A DNA stretch of 40,692 nucleotides from Cyanobacteria bacterium CG_2015-22_32_23 (lineage in GTDB: Bacteria > Cyanobacteriota > Cyanobacteriia > Cyanobacteriales > Cyanobacteriaceae), in contig JAACUG010000081.1 of NCBI GenBank assembly GCA_009993045.1, positions 1 through 40,692 of the forward strand, given 5' to 3'. Shown one piece after another: positions 18,005-26,416 of the stretch. The position numbers and the translations under genes were made by a program. Numbering within the stretch: the first letter of the stretch is position 1; each line of letters opens with the position of its first letter. The notes beneath the pieces were generated by a model, which was given only the letters and a program-made list of their open reading frames with translations, made no database searches and was not told where the DNA came from.

Positions 18005-19234
18005 ATGAAAAATAACTCATCTATCCGTGATTATCTTAAAAAAGCCACCACTTGCACTTCATTACTTTTATTAGGTGCGAGTATCGGTGTCGGTGTTAAT
18101 TATTTAGTCAATACTCCTCAATTATTTGCTCGTAATACTGAAAATACCACTCTTCAAGAAAGAGAAAGTTTAGCTAGTGGGAAGTTACCGACATTAGCTG
18201 ATGATGGTAATAGTAATTTTGTTTCTAAAGTAGTTCGAGAAGTGGGCCCTGCGGTAGTCAGAATTAATGCTCAACGTACGGTAACGAACCAAAATTCACC
18301 AGCATTTAATGATCCTTTTTTCCGTCAATTTTTTGGTAATCAAATACCCCAAACTCCTCAAGAAGAAATTCAACAAGGTACAGGTTCTGGTTTTATTATT
18401 AGTGATGATGGTAAAATTTTGACCAATGCTCACGTTGTTGAAGGTGCTACACAAGTAACTGTTAACCTTAAAGATGGAAGAGTTTTAGATGGTAAAGTTT
18501 TAGGTGTTGATTCTCTTACGGATTTAGCCGTTATTCAAGTTAACGGTGAAAATTTACCCGTTGCTCAATTAGGCAATTCTGATAATCTTGTCATCGGTGA
18601 ATGGGCGATCGCCATCGGAAATCCTTTAGGTTTAGATAATACTGTAACCACTGGAATTATTAGTGCTACAGGAAGATCAAGTTCTCAAATTGGAGTCGGA
18701 GATAAAAGATTAGATTTTATTCAAACCGATGCAGCTATTAATCCGGGTAATTCTGGAGGGCCACTTTTAAACGTCAATGGAGAAGTAATCGCTATTAATA
18801 CAGCTATTATCAAAAATGCTCAAGGTTTAGGTTTTGCTATCCCCATAAATCGTGCGTCAGAAATTGCCGAAAAACTCATTACCCAAGGAAAAGTAGATCA
18901 TCCTTACTTAGGAATTGCCATGGTAACTTTAAATGAGCAAACCAAGCAACAACTTAACCAAAATGAGGGTTTTAATTTAACCAATGAAGAAGGAGTTTTA
19001 ATTGTTAAAGTAGTGCCTAATTCTCCTGCTGCTCAAGCTGGGTTAAAATCTGGAGATATTATTCAAAGTATTGAAGGAGAAAAAATGGCAGATCCTTCAC
19101 AGATACAAAAAAAGGTAGAATCTAGTCAAGTTGGTTCAGATTTAACTTTAAATTTACAACGAGAAAAACAATCCTTAAAAATTCCCGTAACTTTAGGTAT
19201 TCTACCTACCACAAATCAAGCTCAACCTCAATAA
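18005..19234 (+). CDS. Deg/HtrA family serine protease with PDZ domain
   Basis: A 409-aa trypsin-like protease with catalytic triad H143 (LTNAHVVEG), D173 (SLTDLAV) and S250 (PGNSGGPLL). One PDZ domain covers about residues 300-400 (GVLIVKVVPNSPAAQAGLKS). The N-terminus has a hydrophobic segment at 16-34 that acts as a signal peptide or membrane anchor, so the protease works in the periplasm or lumen. Cyanobacteria carry three paralogues (HtrA, HhoA, HhoB) that degrade damaged proteins; the sequence does not tell me which one this is. A HIP1 site lies near 18604. Confidence 0.92.
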   Translation: MKNNSSIRDYLKKATTCTSLLLLGASIGVGVNYLVNTPQLFARNTENTTLQERESLASGKLPTLADDGNSNFVSKVVREVGPAVVRINAQRTVTNQNSPAFNDPFFRQFFGNQIPQTPQEEIQQGTGSGFIISDDGKILTNAHVVEGATQVTVNLKDGRVLDGKVLGVDSLTDLAVIQVNGENLPVAQLGNSDNLVIGEWAIAIGNPLGLDNTVTTGIISATGRSSSQIGVGDKRLDFIQTDAAINPGNSGGPLLNVNGEVIAINTAIIKNAQGLGFAIPINRASEIAEKLITQGKVDHPYLGIAMVTLNEQTKQQLNQNEGFNLTNEEGVLIVKVVPNSPAAQAGLKSGDIIQSIEGEKMADPSQIQKKVESSQVGSDLTLNLQREKQSLKIPVTLGILPTTNQAQPQ

Positions 19235-19253
19235 ATGGCTAAATTAATAAACC

Positions 19254-20441
19254 CTAATTATTAATAGTCGATCTATTTACCTTTTGAGCAAAAATATCCC
19301 TAAAATAATTCTGTCTTTTATCCACAGTTTCAGGACCAAAATTCCATAAACTTTCATAAAAGAAAAAGCTAAATCCAGAAAAACCTTTATCTCTAGTAGA
19401 TCTTACTTGATCATTAATTAAGTTAAGATCTATTTTTTTACCCTTTAAACCTGATAAAATACCGATAGCAGAAGGGATATGGTTTTTAGCTAATTGTAAA
19501 TCTTTTTGAGCTAATTCCCCATTAAAAGACTCCATATTATTACGATAAATTTGGACAATTAATTCTTCAATTAAACCCTTTCTTTCCCATGTTGCCCAAT
19601 CCATTAAAAATTCATTTTTAGAAAACTCTTGGGGGTTAGGAGAAACAGAAATTATCACATTTTTTTTGACATCTTTTATTAATCTAAATAATGTCTCCAT
19701 ATAAGCTGTAATTTTATCTGAACGCCATTGTATCCATTCAGGATTTTTTGAGTCTAAAGGCGGTAATTTGCCATCATGCTCTTTTCGATATAAAGCTACA
19801 GTATAAGGATCATAACCTAATTCTGATGGATAGCCAAAATGATCATCAACTTGAATGCCATCAATATCATATTTCGTCACAATTTCTAAAATTAAGTCTG
19901 TGATAAAAGATTGCACTTGAGGATTTAAAGGATTTAACCACACTCTTTCATGAACATTTCCTTCTAACCAAATTTTACTACCATCTTCTCTTTGGGTTAA
20001 CCATTGGGGATGTTTTTTCGCTAATGATGAATCTGCTGGCGCCATAAAGCCAAATTCAAACCAAGGTATCACTGCTATCTTTTTTTTATGACTTTCGCTT
20101 ATAATTTCTTGTAGAACATCCCTATTTTTTAAGGCTTCTGTAGGATCAACTTTTATACCTGTCGCATTTTCTGCCACTTGACTGGGATATAATGTGTGTC
20201 CCCAATTCCACACTGTGGGATAAAGACTATTAAAATTTAATTTATCTAAGGTGGCAATGGCTTTTTTCGTCTGGTTGGCGGTAAATAAAACATCACTATC
20301 AATATTCGTTAGCCAAACTCCCCGAATTTCTTGATTATCAACACTTTGACTATTACTAAACTGACTTATGCTAATGGTAAAAGTAACCGTTAGAAAAAAG
20401 ATAATCACTAATTTAATTAATGTACTACGAATTTCAGTCAT
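19254..20441 (-). CDS. Secreted GHL10-family (DUF187) glycoside hydrolase-like protein
   Basis: A protein of about 395 aa with a signal peptide (LVIIFFLTVTFTISISQF) followed by a GHL10 barrel: EIRGVWLTNIDSDVLF, then YPTVWNWGHTLYPSQ, and DGIQVDDHFGYPSELGYDPY, where acidic residues in VDDH are candidate catalytic groups. GHL10 proteins are cell-wall or extracellular polysaccharide hydrolases. I start at the ATG at 20441 rather than the TTG one codon earlier. It converges with the Deg protease gene, with only 19 bp between the stops. The hydrolysed bond is not known from sequence. Confidence 0.87.
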   Translation of the reverse strand: MTEIRSTLIKLVIIFFLTVTFTISISQFSNSQSVDNQEIRGVWLTNIDSDVLFTANQTKKAIATLDKLNFNSLYPTVWNWGHTLYPSQVAENATGIKVDPTEALKNRDVLQEIISESHKKKIAVIPWFEFGFMAPADSSLAKKHPQWLTQREDGSKIWLEGNVHERVWLNPLNPQVQSFITDLILEIVTKYDIDGIQVDDHFGYPSELGYDPYTVALYRKEHDGKLPPLDSKNPEWIQWRSDKITAYMETLFRLIKDVKKNVIISVSPNPQEFSKNEFLMDWATWERKGLIEELIVQIYRNNMESFNGELAQKDLQLAKNHIPSAIGILSGLKGKKIDLNLINDQVRSTRDKGFSGFSFFFYESLWNFGPETVDKRQNYFRDIFAQKVNRSTINN

Positions 20442-20451
20442 CAAAATCTTT

Positions 20452-20490
20452 GGGTTTGAAACCCCATCCTAGAAGTACGGCTTTATATTT
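20452..20490. repeat. Possible decayed IS200/IS605-type end
   Basis: GGGTTTGAAACCC (20452-20464) is a perfect inverted repeat, followed by CATCCTAGAAGTACGGCTTTA. The pattern GGTTTGAAACCCC, then a hairpin, then CGGCTTTA recalls right ends of cyanobacterial tnpB elements as I remember them, but here the second stem is no longer complementary. No transposase gene is nearby. Confidence 0.3.
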
Positions 20491-20647
20491 CTACTTTACC
20501 TTATTGACAAGTTCTTATTTACATTTTTTACCGACGCTTTTTCGATTTTTGTTTAAATTTTGAAAAAAATGCCAAAAATTTGTTAATTAGTGGTAAAGAA
20601 TTGAAGATAGCCTTATACTTAGGAATCGATCATAACTATTTAATAAA

Positions 20648-21163
20648 ATGCATAAATTTGAGATAATCGGCAATCAAAAATCAACTATTTCTGATGATGT
20701 AGAAGAAAAATTCTTAAAATCAGGAGAGAGATTTAATTTTCTAGGGAAAAATCATTCCCATAAAAAAGAAAAACGAAATTTAGCATGGAAAGTAGCACCT
20801 GATTTGTTTGCTAGTTTTAAATATGCTTGGGGAGGAATTGTCTATGCTTTTGCTACTCAGCGTAACTTTAGAATTCATACGGTGATGGCTTCAGTGGCTA
20901 TAACTTTGGGTTTTTATCTTCATGCTACCACGGTGGAAATGGCGATTATTTCTTTAACTTGTGCTACGGTGATGGTGCTAGAATTACTAAATACCGCTAT
21001 TGAGTCTGTAGTAGATCTTACTGTAAAACAAACTTATCATGAATTAGCGAAAATTGCCAAAGATTGTGCTGCTGGTGCAGTTTTAGTGTCAGCAATAGCA
21101 GCGATATTAGTAGCAGGTTTTATTTTGTTACCTCATGCTATAGACTTAATAATCTCATTCTAA
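20648..21163 (+). CDS. dgkA: Diacylglycerol/undecaprenol kinase family protein (DgkA-like)
   Basis: A 171-aa integral membrane lipid kinase. The core from about residue 50 has RNFRIHTVMASVAITLGFYL, then LELLNTAIESVVDLT, the hallmark ELxNTAIExVVD motif with catalytic and Mg-binding glutamates. Three transmembrane helices follow the usual DgkA topology. In non-enteric bacteria this family usually phosphorylates undecaprenol, supporting lipid-carrier recycling. The first 50 residues are a hydrophilic extension beyond the roughly 120-aa core. It is followed closely by the glutamine amidotransferase gene, a pairing I recall from other cyanobacteria. Confidence 0.88.
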   Translation: MHKFEIIGNQKSTISDDVEEKFLKSGERFNFLGKNHSHKKEKRNLAWKVAPDLFASFKYAWGGIVYAFATQRNFRIHTVMASVAITLGFYLHATTVEMAIISLTCATVMVLELLNTAIESVVDLTVKQTYHELAKIAKDCAAGAVLVSAIAAILVAGFILLPHAIDLIISF

Positions 21164-21170
21164 ATTGATC

Positions 21171-21178
21171 AGAGGAGA
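21171..21178 (+). promoter_or_regulatory. Shine-Dalgarno site fixing the trpG/pabA TTG start
   Basis: AGAGGAGA lies 7 nt upstream of the TTG at 21186 and just after the dgkA stop (21163). It is one of the strongest ribosome-binding sites in the window and supports a non-ATG start for the amidotransferase. Confidence 0.7.
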
Positions 21179-21185
21179 AAGTAGA

Positions 21186-21797
21186 TTGATTCTGGTTATT
21201 GACAACTACGACAGTTTTACATATAATATCGTTCAATACTTAGGGGAATTAAGTAGTAAATATTCCGTTGCTGAGGAAATCAAAGTATATCGCAATGATC
21301 AAATCACCGTAACAGAGATAATAAATCTTAATCCTGATGGTATCGTTATTTCTCCAGGTCCTGGAAATCCTGATTCTGCGGGAATTTGCTTAGAATTAGT
21401 GCAAAAACTAGGTCAAAATTATCCTATATTGGGAGTGTGTTTAGGACATCAAACTATCGGACAAGCCTATGGTGGTAAAATCGTTTGTGCACCTAGCCTT
21501 ATGCACGGTAAAACATCTTTTATTAATCATAATAACACAGGGATTTTTCACAACATTAAAACTCCTTTTGCAGCCACTCGTTATCACAGTCTAGTCATCG
21601 ATAAAAATACGATACCATTGATGTTAGAAATTACTGCTTGGACTGATGACGGAGTTATTATGGGGGTAAGACATAAAGAATATCCTTTTGTGGAAGGGGT
21701 ACAATTTCATCCTGAGAGTATTTTAACGGATTCTGGTTTACAATTATTACGGAATTTTCTCGAAAATGTCAGTTTAAAAATGAAGAATGAAGAATAA
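21186..21797 (+). CDS. Glutamine amidotransferase, anthranilate/aminodeoxychorismate synthase component II
   Basis: A class I glutamine amidotransferase (TrpG/PabA) that supplies ammonia from glutamine for tryptophan or folate synthesis. LVIDNYDSFTYNIVQYLGE opens the domain; the nucleophile is the Cys in GVCLGHQTIGQA and the triad His-Glu lies in VQFHPESIL. I place the start at TTG 21186, giving 203 aa, because the strong Shine-Dalgarno AGAGGAGA (21171-21178) sits 7 nt before it. A start at the upstream TTG (21165) would put that site inside the gene and add seven residues absent from the family. TrpG and PabA cannot be separated by sequence alone. The 3' end is built from heptamer-like GAAGAAT units. 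Confidence 0.9.
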   Translation: MILVIDNYDSFTYNIVQYLGELSSKYSVAEEIKVYRNDQITVTEIINLNPDGIVISPGPGNPDSAGICLELVQKLGQNYPILGVCLGHQTIGQAYGGKIVCAPSLMHGKTSFINHNNTGIFHNIKTPFAATRYHSLVIDKNTIPLMLEITAWTDDGVIMGVRHKEYPFVEGVQFHPESILTDSGLQLLRNFLENVSLKMKNEE

Positions 21798-21857
21798 AGA
21801 ATTTATTTATTTTGATTTTTTCGTTTAATTACTCATTACCAATTACTAATTATCTCT

Positions 21858-22655
21858 ATGCTTAATCGTCGTAACTGGATTCGTTTAACAGGTTATGGAT
21901 TTTTAACAACTGTTTTAACTGCTAAATATTACCCTGAAAAAGCTATAGCTCAAAATAGTTCTCAAGGTGTTACCATTGATTGGTTAGGTCATAGTGCTTT
22001 TGTATTTGCGAATAGTCAAGCAAGAATATTAGTAAATCCTTTTACTCCTTTAGGTTGTACAGCAAAATATTCCCCGCCGAAGCCACAAGTTGATATAGTT
22101 ATGATCAGTAGTCGTTTATTAGATGAAGGATCTGCTTCTGGTTTACCGAATAACCCTCAATTAATGGTAGAATCTGGAGTCTATAATGTCAAAAATATTG
22201 AATTTCAAGGTATAAAAACCCTTCATGATCGAGAAAAAGGGCGCAGATTTGGAGATAATATAGTGTGGAAGTGGACTCAAGGAGGACTTAAAATATTACA
22301 TTTAGGTGGTATTGCCTCACCTATCAATATAGAACAAAAAATCTTGATGGGTACTCCTGACATTGTTTTTATCCCTGTGGGCGGAGGTAGCAAAGTCTAT
22401 GATGCACAAGAAGCTATGGAGGCAATAAAAGTACTTAATCCGAAAATGGTTATTCCGACTCAATATTTAACTAATGCCACAGAAGCTAATAGTTGTGAGT
22501 TGCAGGGAGTACAAAAATTCGTAGATTTAGCGAAAGAAAACGACATGAATATTAAAATTATTCAAGGTAATCGTGTTACGGTTAAACCTCAAGATTTACC
22601 GCCTCAAGGTACACTTATTAGAGTTTTTGATGGTAGTAATCTAATCAAAAATTGA
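21858..22655 (+). CDS. MBL-fold (UlaG/UPF0173-like) exported protein lacking metal ligands
   Basis: A 265-aa protein with a twin-arginine-like signal (RRNWIRLTGYGFLTTVL), so it may be exported by Tat. The body follows the metal-dependent hydrolase pattern of the UlaG/UPF0173 group: DWLGHSAFVF at the front, LKILHLGGIASP, then DIVFIPVGGGSKVYDAQEAM and NPKMVIPTQY. The metal-binding positions are changed. The HxHxDH motif is replaced by SSRLLDE, the Asp of HLGD is Gly, and the His of PMHY is Gln. It is therefore likely a pseudoenzyme or a binding protein. The fold assignment is confident; the function is unknown. Confidence 0.75.
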   Translation: MLNRRNWIRLTGYGFLTTVLTAKYYPEKAIAQNSSQGVTIDWLGHSAFVFANSQARILVNPFTPLGCTAKYSPPKPQVDIVMISSRLLDEGSASGLPNNPQLMVESGVYNVKNIEFQGIKTLHDREKGRRFGDNIVWKWTQGGLKILHLGGIASPINIEQKILMGTPDIVFIPVGGGSKVYDAQEAMEAIKVLNPKMVIPTQYLTNATEANSCELQGVQKFVDLAKENDMNIKIIQGNRVTVKPQDLPPQGTLIRVFDGSNLIKN

Positions 22656-22756
22656 GTAAGAATATCCTCAATTCAGCTATAATAACCACTGATAAAACTG
22701 AGAATATATTTTAACCTATTCTTAAGGCACACCTACTATATTAAATAAATATTATA

Positions 22757-24094
22757 ATGACTACTCGTGTAATTATAGTTCGTCATGGTCAAAGTAGTTA
22801 CAATGCACAAAGAATGATACAAGGGCGTTGTAATGAGTCAATAATCACCGAAAAAGGCGAAAAACAAGCGAATTTGTTAGGAAAAGCCTTAAGTAATCTC
22901 AAAATTGATGGTTTTTATTGTAGCCCATTACAAAGAGCACATAAGACAGCCCAAATTATTCAAGAATTAAATCAACATAATCCTACTCTGATCATTACCG
23001 AAAAATTACGAGAAATTAATTTATCTTTATGGGAAAAATGGAAGAAAGAAGATGTAAAAAGAGAATATCCCCAACAATATAAGCAATGGAAAGAAAAACC
23101 TCATGAATTGAAAATGATGGTTGATGGTGAGGAATTTTACCCTGTTTTAGACTTATACCGTCAAGCACAAGAATTTTGGCAAGAAATTATCCCTCAACAT
23201 CAAAACGAAACTATCGTCATTACGGCTCATAATGGTATTAATCGCTGTTTACTTCTGACGGCGTTAGGAATGGAAGCGAGTCACTATCACAGTATCCAAC
23301 AATCTAACTGCTGTATCAATGTGCTTAATTTTAGCGGAAATTATGGACAACCTGTACAATTAGAATCTCTTAATCAAACTTCTCATTTGGGGATGCCTTT
23401 ACCAGATTATCGCCCTGAGCAACAACAAGGGTTAAGATTATTATTAGTGCGTCATGGTGAAACGGAATGGAATCGGATGTCAAGATTTCAGGGCGTAAAA
23501 GATATTCCTTTAAATGATAATGGCAGACAACAAGCACAAAAAGCCGCCGATTTTCTTAAAGATATTCCTCTTGATTTTGCCGTAACTAGCCCATTATTGC
23601 GCCCAAAAGAAACAGCAGAAATAATATTAACAAATCATCCTAATATTAATTTAACTACCAAGAAAGATTTAGAAGAAATTTCTCATGGTTTGTGGGAAGG
23701 TAAATTAGAAAAAGAAATTGAAGCAGAATATCCAGGTTTATTAAATCAGTGGAAAGAAAAACCTGAAACAGTGCAAATGCCTGAAGGAGAAAATTTAGAT
23801 GATGTTTGGCAACGTGCAATCAATTCTTGGCAAGAAATCGTCAAAGAAAACTTAGAAGATGGCAAAATGAAAACTGGTTTAGTAACTGCTCATGATGCTA
23901 TTAATAAGGTAATTATTTGTTATTTACTAGGTTTAAAACCTGCTAATTTTTGGAATATTAAACAGGGTAATGGTGCGGTGACGGTTATCGATTATCATAA
24001 TGGTTTGGATGGTATGCCTATTTTACAAGCTATTAATTTAACCAGTCATTTAAGTGGTGGTGTTTTCGATCAAACTGCAACAGGAGCACTATAA
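22757..24094 (+). CDS. Tandem histidine phosphatase (two phosphoglycerate-mutase-like domains)
   Basis: A 445-aa protein with two complete histidine-phosphatase domains. Domain 1 has VRHGQSSYN (phospho-accepting H10) and TAHNGINR; domain 2 has VRHGETEWN (H233) and TAHDAINK. Both RHG motifs and both second histidines are intact, so both sites may act. Tandem proteins of this type are common in cyanobacteria and have been linked to phosphoserine or sugar-phosphate dephosphorylation; the substrate here is unknown. The 3' end runs directly into a heptamer repeat that carries the queG start. Confidence 0.88.
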   Translation: MTTRVIIVRHGQSSYNAQRMIQGRCNESIITEKGEKQANLLGKALSNLKIDGFYCSPLQRAHKTAQIIQELNQHNPTLIITEKLREINLSLWEKWKKEDVKREYPQQYKQWKEKPHELKMMVDGEEFYPVLDLYRQAQEFWQEIIPQHQNETIVITAHNGINRCLLLTALGMEASHYHSIQQSNCCINVLNFSGNYGQPVQLESLNQTSHLGMPLPDYRPEQQQGLRLLLVRHGETEWNRMSRFQGVKDIPLNDNGRQQAQKAADFLKDIPLDFAVTSPLLRPKETAEIILTNHPNINLTTKKDLEEISHGLWEGKLEKEIEAEYPGLLNQWKEKPETVQMPEGENLDDVWQRAINSWQEIVKENLEDGKMKTGLVTAHDAINKVIICYLLGLKPANFWNIKQGNGAVTVIDYHNGLDGMPILQAINLTSHLSGGVFDQTATGAL

Positions 24095-24128
24095 GTAATG
24101 AGTAATGAGTAATGAGTAATGAGTAATG
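24094..24128 (+). repeat. Tandem heptamer AGTAATG, five copies, overlapping the queG start
   Basis: Five perfect copies of AGTAATG run from 24094 to 24128. Each contains an ATG, so five potential starts occur at 7-nt steps. Only 24119 opens the long QueG frame. The upstream copies give ultra-short frames ending at TAA or TGA. The array replaces any ordinary ribosome-binding site. Confidence 0.9.
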
Positions 24129-25075
24129 AAAAAAAATTATCCTTTTCAAGTGAAGAAATAAAACAAGAAGCCTTGAAAATTGGATTTCATCGAGTAGGAA
24201 TTGCCTCTATTACCGCTAATTTAGCTAAACAAGCAGAAAATAAACAACGTCTTCAAACATGGCTAAATAAAGGTTATCAGGCAGAAATGACATGGATGAG
24301 TAATTCTAAACGTCAAAATATTCAAGAATGTGGAGAAGATTTTAAGTCAGTTATTTCTGTCGCTTTAAATTACTATACTCCGATTCAACGTTCTGATGAA
24401 ACAAATATCGCTAAAATTTCTCGTTATGGTTGGGGAAGAGACTATCATCGAATTATCACCAAAAAACTTAAACTTTTAAGTAATTGGTTAACGAAAAAAA
24501 ATGACCAAATTAAGGTAAGATATTATGTAGATACTGGACCTATTCAAGATAAATTTTGGGCAGAAGAAGCAGGAATTGGTTGGGTTGCCAAAAATGGTAA
24601 TGTAATTACGAAAGATTATGGTAGTTGGGTATTTTTAGGGGAAATTTTAACTAATCTTGAACTTACCACAGATAAACCTCATACTAATCATTGTGGTACT
24701 TGTACAAGGTGTTTAGATGCTTGTCCCACTCAGGCTATTACTGAACCTTTTGTGGTTAATGCTAATCTTTGTATAGCTTATCATACTATCGAAAATCGTG
24801 AACCAAATTTACCTGAAGAAATTGCTTCTAAGTTAAATGGTTGGGTGGCTGGTTGTGATATTTGTCAAGATGTTTGCCCTTGGAATCAACGATTTGCTAA
24901 AGTAACGGATATACCAGATTTTTTTCCTTATGAGGCTAATGTTAACCCTAAATTAACCGAATTAGCACAAATGACGGAAACTGAATGGGATAAACGTTTT
25001 CAAGGTTCTGCATTACGTCGGATTAAACCTGAAATGTGGCGAAGAAATGCTCAGTTACAAATTGAAAAGTATTAA
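24119..25075 (+). CDS. queG: Epoxyqueuosine reductase
   Basis: A 318-aa cobalamin-dependent enzyme that reduces epoxyqueuosine to queuosine in tRNA anticodons. Two 4Fe-4S sites are visible: C192, C195, C198 and C202 (CGTCTRCLDACP), and C218, C246, C249 and C253 (CDICQDVCPWNQRF). The conserved VDTGP motif with catalytic Asp is at 138-142. Length is normal for the short QueG form without HEAT repeats. The start lies within the heptamer array, and the first residues (MSNE) are encoded by it. Translational coupling to the phosphatase gene is possible. Confidence 0.95.
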   Translation: MSNEKKLSFSSEEIKQEALKIGFHRVGIASITANLAKQAENKQRLQTWLNKGYQAEMTWMSNSKRQNIQECGEDFKSVISVALNYYTPIQRSDETNIAKISRYGWGRDYHRIITKKLKLLSNWLTKKNDQIKVRYYVDTGPIQDKFWAEEAGIGWVAKNGNVITKDYGSWVFLGEILTNLELTTDKPHTNHCGTCTRCLDACPTQAITEPFVVNANLCIAYHTIENREPNLPEEIASKLNGWVAGCDICQDVCPWNQRFAKVTDIPDFFPYEANVNPKLTELAQMTETEWDKRFQGSALRRIKPEMWRRNAQLQIEKY

Positions 25076-25134
25076 AATACGGGTTTTAGTTTCTTTTTTT
25101 ATGGTTAAAGTTTGTTGACAAAATAAGGTTTTAC

Positions 25135-25764
25135 ATGGTGAAAAAATTGTTTATATTTGATTTTGATGGTACTCTTGCTGATAGTCGTATGACTTTGGTT
25201 AAAATTGCCAATGAATTGGCGGAAGAATTTGGTTATGATCCAGTTACAGAAGATGAGATAATTCGGTTAAGTAATTTAAGTTCAAGGGATGTTTTTTTAC
25301 AATCTCCCATTCCTCCTTATAAAATACCATTTTTATTAAGAAGAGTTAAAAAAGAACTTAATCAACACGTTGCAAATCTTAAGCCATTTGGGGGAATAAA
25401 TGAGGCTTTAAGTAATCTTAAACATCAAGGTTTTAACTTGGGAATTGTTACTTCTAATATGGAGAATAATGTCTTAGAATTTCTTAAAAATAACAAATTA
25501 GAGCATTATTTTGATTTTGTTTATTCAGCTAATACTATATTTGGTAAAAATAGAACTATTAATAAACTAATTAAAAAACATAAATTATTAATTGATAAAA
25601 TTGTTTATGTTGGAGATGAAACCCGTGATATTGAAGCAGCTAAAAAAAGTAAAATAAAAGTAATTGCCGTTACTTGGGGATTTAATTCTGCTCATGTTTT
25701 AAATCAATATAAACCTGATTTTTTAATTCATCAACCCCAACAATTAAGCGAAATTTTTAAGTAA
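25135..25764 (+). CDS. HAD family hydrolase (phosphoglycolate phosphatase-like)
   Basis: A 209-aa HAD phosphatase with a cap domain. Motif I is FDFDGTLADS (nucleophile D9, D11), motif II is GIVTSN, and motif IV is VYVGDETRDIEAAKKSKI. The overall pattern resembles phosphoglycolate phosphatase/PpaX enzymes. Phosphoglycolate is a plausible substrate in a photosynthetic organism because of photorespiration, but HAD specificity cannot be read from these motifs. It lies 59 bp downstream of queG in the same direction and may be co-transcribed. Confidence 0.87.
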   Translation: MVKKLFIFDFDGTLADSRMTLVKIANELAEEFGYDPVTEDEIIRLSNLSSRDVFLQSPIPPYKIPFLLRRVKKELNQHVANLKPFGGINEALSNLKHQGFNLGIVTSNMENNVLEFLKNNKLEHYFDFVYSANTIFGKNRTINKLIKKHKLLIDKIVYVGDETRDIEAAKKSKIKVIAVTWGFNSAHVLNQYKPDFLIHQPQQLSEIFK

Positions 25765-25849
25765 ATAAGGATTTAAAACTAGGAGTTTTACACATAGCAA
25801 AACAGAAAATCTTGACTGATTTAATTCCTAGCAATAAACCCTTATTTTT

Positions 25850-25885
25850 AGATAATATTATTAATAATTGATTATCTGATTTTTT
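25850..25885 (+). terminator. AT-rich stem and T-run between the HAD gene and psbM
   Basis: AGATAAT (25850-25856) pairs with ATTATCT (25871-25877), and the enclosed ATTATTAATAAT can extend the stem. The 3' arm is followed by GATTTTTTCTT. It lies 86 nt past the HAD stop and could also separate it from the converging psbM. The stem is weak because it is almost all A-T. Confidence 0.35.
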
Positions 25886-25899
25886 CTTAAATATGTTTA

Positions 25900-26004
25900 T
25901 TAAGCCTCGTTTTTTCCCGTTTGAATATACAAAATTACGAGAAAAACCGTAGGTACAAGTACAAACATAAGAGTAGCAACAAAGCCTAAATCGTTAACTT
26001 GCAT
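25900..26004 (-). CDS. psbM: Photosystem II reaction centre protein M
   Basis: A 34-aa single-helix membrane protein, too short for ordinary gene calling. The translation begins [20 protein letters not shown] and ends [12 protein letters not shown], matching PsbM in length, in the N-terminal MxVNxLGFxA, the VPTVFL helix core and the LYIQT exit motif. PsbM sits at the photosystem II dimer interface in the thylakoid membrane. It is the clearest evidence that the genome is cyanobacterial. It converges with the HAD gene and appears to be transcribed alone; I see no strong consensus promoter upstream of 26004. Confidence 0.95.
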   Translation of the reverse strand: MQVNDLGFVATLMFVLVPTVFLVILYIQTGKNEA

Positions 26005-26315
26005 TTTTTTATTGATTTTCAGAACTTAACTGACAATCACTAGAATATCATAATTTCGCAATTTAATTGGTAATAAGATTAAATCTTAATAAAATATAAA
26101 TATTTGTAAACTTTTATTGACAAATTCAACTATTATTTTTTGATTGATAGTCATTAATTAGGGTTTGCTGTTGGGAGTTAAAAATCTATAATAGTCAAGA
26201 TTTTAGACATATTACGAAATAAAAAAGCACACAGTTTTGAGAATTTTTATTCAAAAACTCAACATTTTTGATACTATTGTGTCAATAAAGTATTTTTGTA
26301 ATTATTATTAATGCT
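26005..26315. other. Intergenic stretch upstream of psbM without recognisable genes
   Basis: This AT-rich gap should hold the psbM promoter on the minus strand, but no box pair stands out. A short inverted repeat, AGTTTTGA (26233-26240) and TCAAAAACT (26251-26259), could form a hairpin. I see no open frame, tRNA or riboswitch. Confidence 0.4.
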
Positions 26316-26360
26316 AAGATTGAGAGCTTGATTTAAAGTATTACTCCTAACTCTATCTCC
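26316..26360 (+). repeat. Dispersed repeat, copy B
   Basis: Shares the 20-base block AAGATTGAGAGCTTGATTTA and a related CTCCTA-rich tail with 16483-16523. It lies directly next to the decayed element end at 26360-26490. Confidence 0.7.
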
Positions 26361-26416
26361 TACCCGCACAAAAAATTTTTTTCAGTAACCGCTTCAGAAA
26401 TAGATAGTTTACTCAT
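26360..26416 (-). pseudogene. Relic of the gene that begins at the window end (IS607-like tnpA start)
   Basis: The minus strand reads MSKLSISEAVTEKNFLCG then a stop. The first nine residues are identical to the gene fragment starting at 40659 (MSKLSISEAAK). The similarity stops at codon 10, where unrelated sequence follows, so this is a broken 5' end and not a functional gene. It lies within the 102-bp inverted repeat. Confidence 0.75.

Noticed and set aside
21165-21185. Upstream TTG start for the trpG/pabA gene
   Set aside because: It would place the Shine-Dalgarno AGAGGAGA inside the coding region and add residues not found in the family.
26230-26283. Non-coding RNA hairpin upstream of psbM
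   Set aside because: The stem AGTTTTGA/TCAAAAACT is short and imperfect and such pairs are common in AT-rich DNA; no promoter or terminator frames it.
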